Source of the DNA: Tubiluchus corallicola | Taxonomy: Eukaryota; Priapulida; Priapulimorpha; Priapulimorphida; Tubiluchidae | Direction: 5' to 3' | DNA: 64,000 nucleotides | Assembly: GCA_030141605.1 (NCBI GenBank) | Contig: JAQGDQ010000031.1 | Coordinates: 62,001-126,000 of the forward strand | Shown: one piece after another, positions 41,301 through 53,700 of the stretch | How the letters are laid out: each line of letters starts with the position of its first letter | Position numbering within the stretch: position 1 is the first letter of the stretch | The notes under the pieces: generated by a model | Databases searched by the model: none | The model's input: only the letters and a program-made list of their open reading frames with translations | What the model was told of the DNA's origin: nothing | Translations under genes and position numbers: made by a program

Positions 41301-41583
41301 TTGCCCACATTGTTAAGTCAGTCTAGTACTTCAACTAAAAATGAATTAAACAAACTAGCACTAAATATGCTATAGAAACTATAAATGGATTTCTTTGTTG
41401 GTCTTGTCGGCACTACTTGAAATCGGTTACTATGGCGGATTGATTTAAATACAGTCGGTCGTTCTTCGCGAAGTAAATGTTGTAAACTGTGGACAAGTGA
41501 AAGTTGTGCATTAATCTTTGTTGTTGTAATATTGTATGATATTTTATTGCACAAACTAGACAAAAACAAATAGATACGGTGCA

Positions 41584-44500
41584 ATGGACTTGGATAACAT
41601 CCAAGGCAAGTTAAAGATTGCTATCCAGAATCATCAGGTACGTTGAATGGTACAGTAGTGTCTTATTGTGACGATACTATTCACAGTAGGTATCTGGCGT
41701 CGGTACTCATTTGTCATTGTTATGGTAAACTTAGAAACAGTGGATCGATCTCATTCTCTATTAGCTTACGTTGTAACTTCTAAGTTTAAAAATCGACATT
41801 TTGATTTCTCGACAAAATTGATGTCAATTATAGAGTTATACCGAATTGATTTTTGTTTTTTATGATTTGTTTGGCTGGATGGCTAGAGAAGTCATATTGT
41901 AATGTGGGTTTAATTCCATATTGATAATAAACTTGACGCAATTTTAAAATAGGATTTTTATTTCAGGTTGTTGTGGCTAAAATGAAGCAGGGAACTCTGG
42001 TAAGTAAGACAAAGAGTTAAGGTATTTAATTTGATGCAACCATGGTTTTAAATTCTATAATTCTTTGCCGTAAACCTAACTGTAGTTTAGATTCATCTTT
42101 TTCAGCAATTTTGTGCAATAATGTTAACTAATTGGTAATTTACTGTGTGTTTTTAGGACCCTGGCTTACAACAAAAGTTGCATGATTTGCAAGAGGAAAT
42201 TATGAACTTGTCAGAAAAGCAGGTATTACAGTTTCTTTACAACTATAAAGTTTAATATAGGTTTTTTTAAAATGTGATATCTTTGAAAAACCTGTGCTAA
42301 AATTTATGATTATTCTTATGATTAGGTATGAAATTACATGTATCAATTTAAGTTAATTGAAAGCACAGTGGAAGAAGCTGTCTGCTGAAAAGTTTGTTCT
42401 ACGGCCCAATTAGGATCTGATTTTTAAAAAGTAATATGGTGCCTCTACATATTACTACAAAGGGAAAGTAACCTGCTATGCTACTTGCTATGTTAATTGT
42501 ATGATTAAGGAGAACTGTATATTTACAAGACTGCTGAAATATTTAATGAACTTTTCACTTCAGCTAGCTTTCTAAATTTGTCAGTGTTCAAACTCTGTAT
42601 CTATTTTGGTGATTTATTTAAACTTGAGACCTGTATGTGGTTTAAAGTTTAAATCCGACTGTATACACAAATAATAACACATTATTCTAAGTCTAGATAC
42701 TTGATTCTAACTCGGAAAACATGATTTCTCTATGAATATTTAGTGAAAATGTTTGTTTATGTCTCTTTTGTTTAAGTCTACTCTGCATGGACTTGGAATT
42801 CACCTTGAAAACATCTTTGCCACTGTGAAAGTAAAATGATAAGTTTGTTAGAAAACTTTTTAAATTGGATCTATTTAGCTGAATTTCAGTAATATATATA
42901 TCAGTTGTTTGTTAAAAAAAATTAAAATGAAGCGTGAACCAAAAAAATTTTGTTCCGACGATTAAGGAAGGACGAGGACGACATTTTTCAGTGTCTACTC
43001 TCTCGAACTTGTTTAGTGGGACATTTAAATGTAATCAGCTGCAGTTACAAAGTCTCCTGCGAGAACAAAGTTCTGCTGCGCTTGGAAGCTGCTGCTATTG
43101 CTGCTGCAGATCGATAATACTAGTGACAGGTTGTACATCTCATAGTTGTGCTGTTACGTTTGTGTTGCACCCCCTCACGTAGTGTATTTTGATTATTATG
43201 ATTAAAAGGATAGTTATGAGTAATGCGAAAAAAATGTCGGTCTTGACAAGTTTATTTTGTAGCTTAATTAAACTAATTACAGCAATTGAGCACGTCATTA
43301 GATATTTTTAAGCTTGCATCAGAGTTCTGATGGGTGATGACTTATGTTTTAAAATTTGTTTTCATAATTTTCACTTCTTCGGCTTGTGCGTGGGTTAAAC
43401 TTAAATGCCTTTTGCTTTGATAATTTTTTTAGACCGCTTTACTAGTTTCTATTTAGATCACAAGCCAAGTTGTTACAACTTTTTAGTTACAGTGGACATA
43501 AATTATATTATGTAATATGCTTTTTTCAGCTTTAACTTTTATTTGTATAATAAAATATTTTTAAGTTTAACTCACGTATGCTTTCATTTCTTAAATAGTA
43601 ATTTAAATTTCAATTACCACGCTTCAATGAATTAAAATATAAATCAGGACTTAAATTTTCTGTCAACTAGCCTTCCATTGTGAAACGTACCCATCAAATG
43701 TTTTTGTAGTGGCTTAAGTTTAATATTATTCTGATCGGGCAGCGCGTGCTTCGTAGTCTTTGTTCACCAATAGTGGCGGATCCAATTACGGAAGCACGCA
43801 CTTAACAAATTTTTCCCTTTTTTTCACTTTTGTGATCTTTTATTGCTGTTGAAGCAGTTTTGCACAGTGAGTTAATCATACAGTAAGAGATGTGTGTAGT
43901 AATGAGTAAAAACCGCGCCGAATTTTATCGTTTGCGTTTTTCGGATGTATAACGGTGTCAACTATTATCACAATAATTCTAGTTCGGGGGAGTTGACAAT
44001 AAATGGATCGGCGGCGCAAGCACCGCGGCTGCGCTTGCTGTTGTGTAAGACTGAGGAACCGCTTCATACAAGTTGTGGGCTTGTGTAGCATTCGCTCTTT
44101 GCTCTGTTTTAGGTATAAGATGCTGTAGTGTGAAAGACAGCCGGATATTGGCGGTATTTGTTAGGGGGAATAAATACTAAAGTCCTATTGTATGCTAAGT
44201 AATGAACTTGCTACGTACAGCATAAATATAAAACTATTTTGACCGGTTTTTGTAATTAATTCTCTTTTATTTCACAACAACCAACTTTCTGTACGTTTGA
44301 CTGCTGGGCTTTAAAGTTTCAACTTCGTGAAATTGCCTTTTTAAGCTTAGTAAATAACACCACTTGAAAAAGTTTGACATTTTCTATTTGGCTTGCATGT
44401 GATTTTATAAATTATGCCAATTTAATTTTTGTCTGTATGTGTGTGTGTTTCAGTGTCTATATCAAAAACAAAACGTTAAGTGTAAATCATTATCGCAAGC

Positions 44501-44663
44501 GCTTTCATTTTTATTGAGTGCTTAAGGTGGTTTGCTATTTTAAGATTTAAAATTGGGTATTAAAAATTGCATGAACGATACTGTGTTTAGAGAAAATGAA
44601 GTTAAAATGTTATTATTAAGGCTTTTTTCAATTTGCCCTCATTACTTAGCTCATTAATTACTT

Positions 44664-44701
<38 letters not shown>

Positions 44702-47700
44702 CTTTGTTTGGACACGTGACAGTGGTTAACTTTTTTTAGTCTTATGCTGAACTCTCCATAATAGAAAGCAAATTTCATTTTTGCTTCACATTTACCTGGT
44801 TTTTATTCTGGCGCTATTCTCTTTTTAATAGTTTTTATATAAAGTTGATTACTTGTAACAACTTCAGTGTAATAAAATCATACAGTTAACTTTGTGGGTT
44901 ATGCTGTCAAGTTATGTTTATTGTTTTTTACTTACTGTATTAATTTACTTTCATTAAATACTTTTCATTTTAGAAACAGGTTGTCCAGGAATTAAGAAAA
45001 GAATTTGCTCTACAGGGACTTATTAAAAATGAGGTGAGCATTGACATTATGTGCAAGTGCAGTTTACGCACAACCACCTTTGAGTTTTTTATATAACCAC
45101 TGTTTGCTATGCACTGAAAATAGCTATGTTTGTTACCTTAATATATCTAGAACTGGTTCTAAAGGTTTATATTAGATTTTAAATTTTTTCAGTAACTGAA
45201 ATTGGGCTATGATTATGTATGTAATTGAATACTTGGTTTGTATAATTGAGTTATTGACAATGAGAACAAAAATTTTCAATTGCTTTATGTTGGAAAGGCA
45301 GTTGGGCATCATATAGAAGTGGCCGTTATTAAAGCTCAAATAATCTTTTGTCTGACTAAATGCATGTCTGAGCAGGTCAAAAGTGTAATATAATTTTAAA
45401 ACCAGTGCACTTGGTGCCTCCTCATACAAAGAAACATTTACGTGATTAAAATAGGAGCACAAACTATAATGATATCATAGCACGCGTCAGTAAATATTTC
45501 ACTTAATCATATTTTTTGTTACAAGTTTTGTGTATTTTGTAAAAGTTGAAAAAATAAACTACTTATAAAATACACCGTAGATGCTATGACATTGGTATCC
45601 CATTAGTTTAACTCCAAGTTAGTGAAGATACAGAAAGTTGAAAACCAAAATTATAAACTAATTCTATGATAGTTCAACAGATTGCAAAGGAACCAGTTTA
45701 TTTTATATAGTTGTTTCAAATTTCAATACATCATTTATATAGTCAAAGCCATTCAAAAGATAGAAGTGCTAGCTTCTTTAGAAATCATTCACAATCCCAC
45801 TATAAGTTTTCGACTGTAAGTATGTAAAGATTATATATTCATATGAACTAATTAAAGCAACATTTTTGTTACAGAATGCTGATAACAACAATAAATTGCC
45901 AAGTCCGCAGTCTCATCGTAAGATTGCTCCGATGCCTTCCCCGCAGCCTCTAAATATTTCTACAACAGTCAGCACTAATCACGGAAGCTCTATGATACGT
46001 GTACCTCAATATAGTCCAGTACCTCGTCCATTAACATTAATGCTACAGGTAGAAACAGCCAGTTTTCCTGTTTTTCTACGTAAACAAAAATATTATTCGA
46101 AAGAAATTGCACTGGTCAGTGCTAAACGCACATAATTAATATATTTTAAAGTATGCTGTGTGGCAGATGAGCCTTACTATATTGAGCAGAGTATTCACAG
46201 TGTGTGTGGTTGACAACAATAAGCAACACTAAGGTTGGTTAGTAAATGAATTGGTGTACAGAATGTAAATTGCAGTTGAACCAGAACCATTCAGCTTTAG
46301 TAGCTTGAACTGCACACTGTAAGCTCTAATCCAGGGCAGAGCCATTTGGTGTTGGGTTTGATTGTGCACTATGCGGAATGTAGTGGCGGCTCGTGTATAT
46401 GCACTGTGGAACTGCAACACACCCTATTGCCACTAGAAAATTTTTGCTAATATCCACTATAATGAGTCTTTTCTCTTTAATTCTTTTTTTTATACTTGTA
46501 CATATTTGTAAATCCTTGTTTGGAATTAGATTACGTGACAGAACTGTGCGCTTCACAGGTCCAGCAATGTGGTGTTTGGCTGTTGAGCTCATGCGGCCGT
46601 GCACACATGTCTCAGATAAGATGAACACTCTCACTGTCGCTTGGGCAGTGTTGATCAACGAGAAAATTAGTAATCTTTTTGCACAAAGTAAAACAAGAAG
46701 AATCGATTTTGTTTTTAAATGAATGGATCAATTTAAACTTAAATTAAAGCACAAGGAAACCCTCCACTTACATAAGGCTTAAAAAATTCGTCCCAAAATT
46801 CTATACCACGTACTACCTTTTTGTATGCATGACTTGCATCGGCCGTAACGCTGTACAAAACGTGTAAATTTAAACTCCCGCGATGACCGTTAGGTGCAGC
46901 CATTTTAATAGTAGGTCGTTTAAAATAAGTTTTGGTAAAATTGAGTAAAGTTTGAAAAAATAATCAGAGCATTCGTATCATACATGTTGCTAATTAAGTA
47001 AAATTTTAAATTACTGTATCTTGTCAATAAGATTAAAAAATACATTTTGGACTCACCTGGAGGGTGAGTCAGCGACATTTTGCCAGTTGGCACAAACATT
47101 TTAAATTATTAGTCTAGTTACATAAGTCTTTCCAGTAGGTAAGTGAAATGCTAAGTAATATAGATTTGCACGGAAAGTTTTCTGGGTCATAATATAACAT
47201 TGCCTTTTCTTCCCCTGATTTATGTGTTTTAGTGCCGTCATGTAATGGCGCCGTCGGAACAGTATTGCGGGAGATTTAAAATGAAAACAAACGAAAATTC
47301 CTTTCAATGGGACTACGATATGCGCATAAAATTGCTGTAAAGTAATGTAATTTTTTAAGGTGATTTTTCTGAAACCTATTTCAGGTGCCCCTTTTCTTGT
47401 CCTTTAACTTAATAAATTAGTTTATGAGATGAATTTAACTTGAACTGTAACAATTTAGGCTGTTAGTAAGTAAAAAGTATTTTTTGTTTAGGATTTTATC
47501 AAATTTTCTTTTTATATGTTTGTTTCTTTTTATACAATGTTGAAATAATGGCTAAGCAGCACCTCCATCTAATCTTAGCTACGAGTCACCACTGCTGAAA
47601 TTTATTAAAAAATTGAATAATTTTGATTCAATATGTCACTGTATATGGGTAGTAGCTTGTTTTTGTCTGAGTTTTAAACCTACACGTTTAAAGTCACTGT

Positions 47701-50700
47701 ATTTTGTTTTTATTTACAAAAGTACAGTTATTTTATTAATATGTGGAACCTTAAACTGTTCTTTCAGAAGAGTGCAAACTCACCACATTCTCACGCATCT
47801 CCATCAGCGAAACTGAAGTCATCAAAACAACTTTCTCCGCAGCTGCAGCAGCACTTCCAGTCATCGTCGGTACAGTCACCGGCAGCGGATGCTCCAGTGA
47901 ATATAGAGGGCATCAATGTAGGACTCGATCAAAAGGATCAGTTTTTAGCTAATCTCGGCCTTGTCACCAAAACAGTCTTAGAAGGTGATTTTACCAACTT
48001 AATTGTATTGTTTATGTAGTCATTAAAAAGGTTAGCAACAAATTGTAAGGGTTAGTTCAAACCTTACATGCTAGTGTTGCTTTTACTTGTATGAATCTCT
48101 CTTTGTTTAGAATTGCAAGCAAAGAGACAAGAACGAAAGAGAAGAACGACAGCCAATCCTGCTTATAGTTGGGTGGAACCTGACGTATGTATATTATAAA
48201 TGCATCAATTGTTGAGAATTATTATATTGTTTGTATATAGAAAGGTTAGTAGAATTTTGTTTGTAGGACTTTGTTTGCCTGAACATTGCCAGAGCCAAAA
48301 CAAACATCAGTTTAGCATACTATTAACTTTGAAGTTTATGTGTCACGGTGAACTTCTTGTTCGTGCATATTTATCAAAGTAATGAATAGACCATAAAATA
48401 TAGGTAATGCAGCTTTAAATTTCTCTTGCCTTTGCAGAGAAAAATAGTGAAGAATTATTTGTCCACCTCAACGTCACCGTTGTCATCAGCATTTAAAAGA
48501 CCAAGAGGTAAGTAAACTCATTTAAACTTTTTTTGACTGCTGAGTGTAAAATGTGTTAAGTTTTATCTGTGTATAAAATACTGTTTACAAAATTGTTTAT
48601 TTAAATTGTAATAAAACATACTTTAAAATAAAAAATGAGCATATTGTTAGAAAACAGAGAAACTGTTTGCTGCTGTTGCCTGTTCTCGGACTACCTAACA
48701 AAAATTATTGCATTTTCCTAAGCATTCCCCAATTGATTAATCCGTAATTTCTTTTATTTACAATAATCAAATGAAAAATAAAATCTATAATAATTATATT
48801 TTGAACAATTTTTTTTTAATAAACTTAATCAATTTGTCTGGTTAAATACGATCAAGGAAACAGTATTAATCTACTTCATTATTTATTTACTTTCCTGATG
48901 TTCCCTTCTTGGGTTGTTGTCCGGTATGCATTACTTCTCGACTTACTTCTATGGCTTACTTCATGAGCTAGTAGTGCATCAGTGGGAATTATTTGTGGAA
49001 ATAATTCTGATTTTTTTTTGAACAGGGCGACCACCAAAGACAGGAAATGGTTCTCCTAGTGACAGCAGGTCGAGTACGCCAGATAGCAGTGAAGTCACTA
49101 TAAATGGGGTTACTAATGGCAGCTATGTAACAGATAAGATGGTGAGTAGTACACAGTTTTAATTTTAGGCTAAATTGTAGCAGCTTGCAACTATGTAAGT
49201 CACACTAGATTTCCAGGACTTTTGGCATCGTAGTCTCAAATTATATAACTTTATTTGATCAAAAAACTCGATAAAGTAAAATCAAATTACAATGGTTATT
49301 TAAATCTACAGGTTGTAAGAGAATAGGTGAAATATAACTTTACTTGAGTATATACAGTTATGATTTGGCAACGAAAATTAGGAAACACTAGATTTAGGTT
49401 GCTTAAATGCAGTCAAAGATCTTCCCCTACCACAAAGTAACAGCAAGTGATGTTACTATATACCATTATGTTTGGTGTAAAACATATTTAGGTCGTAGAT
49501 GTAACACTTAAGTAACAGTAATGCCTTGGCTGGTAGGGCTTTAAAATCACTAATAAGCTTTCAAATCAGTAATAAAATGCGGCCTCACAAAGATCATGCA
49601 TACTTCTTGATTTTTTCAGTAAGATAATGTAATTTTTTTATATCCGGTAATAATTTGCTGAAAAATTGTGCACAGAAATGGGAGTTAAATTTCATATGAT
49701 GCTGCAAAACATTTTAATGATAAGGAACATTATGATAGAGAAATTGCTGAATTATTCGAATCTATAATTTTAGGTTATATTCAAATTCGACCGTTTGAAC
49801 TGAAATGCTCACCTCACCTCACCACATTACCATACATTGTGTTCTGAAACTTAACACCTTGTCTAACAGCAATCGATGTTACTATACTATTATGAGAAAA
49901 TTTATTTCAAAAAGGTAACACTATGAATAACAATGATTCAGTAAGCAATGTTATCATGCATAATTATTTGGCCCAGTATGGTAATTAAATTATAAACGTA
50001 ACAACACGGGCAATGAACAATATTAACATGCATTGTTGTTTGGTGAAATATGAAAATTGGATCGTAAACACTGTCCGTATCGGTGATCGTCTTTATCCTA
50101 CACTATCATCAGCTGTTTAGTTAGTTGCCTTCTCAAATCTTTCTTTTTTCTTTAGGGTGTAGCAACATTCAAAACTTTTCCCTTTTCTTCTGCTCATTCC
50201 CGTGAAATTGCCCACGAAACAGCCTGCAGCGAGTGCCACAGAAGTGGCCAGCTTCTTCCTTGTGATGCCTGTCCCAAAGTCTACCATCTCCATTGCCTGT
50301 CACCCCCACTGTCAACTACACCCAAAGGAGTGTGGTGCTGTCCGAAATGTCAGGTAATGATTGTGGTATTTGTTGCATGTCTGAATGCTGTATTGTTATT
50401 GCAATCCTGTGTTTAGTTGTTTTTTTTCATATCGTTGAAACTTCAAAACTTTTGTTTTATATTGTGGAAGTCACATTGTTGAAGATTTTGTTTGTTAACT
50501 GTTCATGGTTTAGTGGTGCCAATCATAATGTCCAGTGTCCGGCCATAACCTTTCACCAAGCTTTGATATCAGGATGTATAATTTTTTATACAAGTTCTGA
50601 AAATGCATTGTAATTTTCAACCAGTTGATTATTTATGATCATTGTTAGTATATCTATGATAGGATGATGCAGTTTTGGCAAAACTTGGCTATAACTGTAA

Positions 50701-53700
50701 GGGTAATGATTGCTTTGTGACATGCTGTAGATATGGGAGAAGTTTTGGTGCCGTAAGGTTCATAAGCATATTAAGTTATCAGGCTGAAGTTGATTTTGTT
50801 GATTATGCTTAGCATTGTCATTATTTTGTTTCCTATATTCTCAAGCAGCATTTTGCCAAGCATTAAATTTAAGTTACAATTCTTTTTGCTTTTGGAATGT
50901 ATGTTGTTTTGAAATAACATGTTGCTAAATTCTTCGAGTAAAGTGTTCAATGCAGTGAAACGTTTATTACTCATCTGCATTTTGTTGAACTTCTTCATGG
51001 TATGTTTTGTGATAGCTACTTTTTGAATAATTTGTTTGACTGTGAAAATTAATAATCTTATAAAATAAGTTCTATTATTTATTTCATTACATGTTATTTG
51101 TTTATTAAAAAAAGCTCTGTAATTTGTTTTATTATATGTTTTTTGTCTATTAATTTACAGGCTTATAGTCGACCTAATCAGCCTTGGAATGGGACTTTAG
51201 CCATCGTGCACTCATTTGTGGCTCATAAAGCAGGTAAACTAATAGTTACTCTCAGATATTCATTTATTCTGTAATTGTTTTTCAACTTTTGTATGTTGAG
51301 ATAATAAGTAATATGGCAGTTTAAAATTAGATGATGGCTGCTTGCTTTTTGCGTGTTCAGTAATGTTCAGGATACTTTTCAAAGAGCATGAATCTTAGCA
51401 AAAAGCATTTGACTAACTATTTAATCTAATCTGAGCTTTCAAGTTTGAACTTTTATTTGGGCAAGGGCAACTGAGTAATGAGTGAAATTAAGTTACACAG
51501 TTATGTTGAAGCTGTGATATAAGCTTTAAGTAGTGGAAAAGCAGCTTACTACTAAATTTTACTAAATTCTCTTCCAGTTCAGTGATATGTGTGTGTGTGT
51601 GTGCGCGTGCGTGCGTGTTTGTGTGCTTAGCTATAGTAACACCACTGTCCTGGAGTAATTAGATGGGTGATCCTTAGGAAACTGCTTCTGAGTGGCTTCA
51701 TCTGCCATACTGTCGCTAACTACGTTTTTTGTAGGCACATCCTAAAAAACTTTGTTGATTCGTTCTTTTACCTTAGAGGATTGTCCTTAATACGAAAGAT
51801 AAATATCTAAAGAGTTAGTAAAATGATTTGCTGTGAGAGTGGTTGAGAGTTGGATTCAGGCTTGCAGTGCACTAAACTATAAAAAAAGCTTGCTTATTCT
51901 TTTGAAAATAGCAGTTGTTATTACAGAAAATACCAAATTTAAACCATATGTTTGGTGCCAAAAGGGCTTCCATTGCAGATACAATGTGGCTCACTAGTTC
52001 TGAGTCTGGGGTTCCTCGACTCTTGTAGCTGTCATCGCCAGAACACATGGTCTGCATGTTATTCATTGTTATTGTGCATCATTTCCACCTTTATTATTGT
52101 AACTAACTAGCACCTTGCTAAAGTAACTAATGCCTTCTGTTTATATTAAAATGCAGTTTGCTGCTTTGCACTCTGGTACACAGCAGTTAATACTGATACA
52201 TGTCTCTAGACATCTTTTACTTTTTTATTGACTGTACATATTTTTATTGTAGATATTTTTCGTAGCGTGTTTTTAATTTTTACGTGTGTCATGTAATTCT
52301 TGTATTCGTGTGAGATTAACGATGATATATATATATATATATATATATCTTCAGTACATGTACGTGACCTTGTGTGAACTGTACATGACTTTTTATGACC
52401 TTTTACTAAATTCTCTTTCTGTGATATATATGTGTGTGTGTGTGTGCATGCGTGTGCGTGTGTGTTCATTTTTCTTAGTGGTAGACATAGCAGTGACACT
52501 CTGGCAAAGAATTGCCAAAAACAGTTTTTCTAGTAGGCCACTCAGCTTTTTGCTAGCCAGACTTGTCATTGCTTAGCTTCATAGTCAAACACACACTAAT
52601 TATTCCTGCCATCAGTTACAAAATATCTTAATATATTTCTTGTGAATGAATTACTCTACTTTTAAAAATCATTATTTATAAGTATAAAATTTATATGCAT
52701 TTGCTTATTATGTAATTTTTTTGCTTACTTGTAGCAAGAGAAGACGAGAAAAAGAAATTGTCAAAAAAATCTCAAGATTTGAAATTAGAACAGTCAACAT
52801 TAGAAGCTCGAGCCAAGTATCTTACTAGTCACATATCTGTAAGTAAATTTGCGATCTTCTTAAAGTAAAAGTCAGCAACTTTTTATTGTCATACGATTAG
52901 CTCAGTGATAAGTTGTCTGAATTCCCAAAATCTGACAGAAATTTGTTTCGCATGTTCCTCATCTTCACCAGATATGGATACATGTCGAAATAATGGGCTT
53001 TCTCAATGCTGCTAATTCTGTTGGCTTGTACTCAAATAGTTTTTTGTATTCTGCTGTTATAATAATTAAATCTGGATCATAAATTTGTCATTCTTTAAAT
53101 TCAAAATTTTTGCTTAATGTATTGCAATTGTCAGGACAATTTGTTTTTCTTTTGTATTTTTTTTTGCTATTCATATTCATAGTTTCTTTATAGATATATT
53201 TTGTAACTTCCATAAATCAAACAATTGATAACTGATACTTCTGTTAAGTTATTGATTTAATTTCACTTTGCTTAGTTATGTATATCTGAAAATCTTGATT
53301 CCAGTTAAATTTTATTTTATGAATGCTGTTTTTTCCGAAAATTTAAGTATTCTCATTTTGATCTGATTTTCTGTTTTGAACCATATTTTTTGAACCTTGA
53401 CTTTATTTTTTTAGGAATGGCTGGTTTTTGTAATTTTGTTTTTGTATTTTTACTTTTTGTATTTATGGATGTTTGTGTATTTTTCGTAGCTGTGTTATAT
53501 CTGTCATTAGTGTTGTCTTGTTTACTTGTCTTTCTGAGAAGGGTGGTTGACTCGCTAACCTTTAGTGTTTCGCTACCCTTTCTTCCATGTCCATTTGTAT
53601 TTTTGTATATTTTATTGTTAAATGTAAATTTATGTAGAAAAATAAATATCAGTTCTAAAAAAATCTAATCTAATCTACTCGATACGGATAACTGTAGTGT

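Larger units (their letters stand above)
36958..41583. other. Divergent intergenic region between NUP50 and PHF21A
   Basis: Must contain both promoters and at least one NUP50 5' UTR exon, since a splice acceptor precedes the NUP50 start. Holds repeat R2 with its hAT-like insertion (37.2-38.4 kb). 39.78-39.98 kb has a faint LINE-like 3' end (GAGTTTGGAACGATGCC), too decayed to call. Nothing else recognised. Confidence 0.65.

Noticed and set aside
42934-43182. 82-codon frame with a Cys-rich tract in PHF21A intron 3
   Set aside because: No family resemblance, no matching splice phase, and absent from the conserved PHF21A layout.
46229-46722. Overlapping frames of 63-110 codons on both strands
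   Set aside because: They lie across the start of the hAT-type MITE copy B and carry no protein similarity.
50293-50613. 106-codon plus-strand frame over the PHD exon
   Set aside because: Out-of-frame shadow of PHF21A exon 10 running into the intron.
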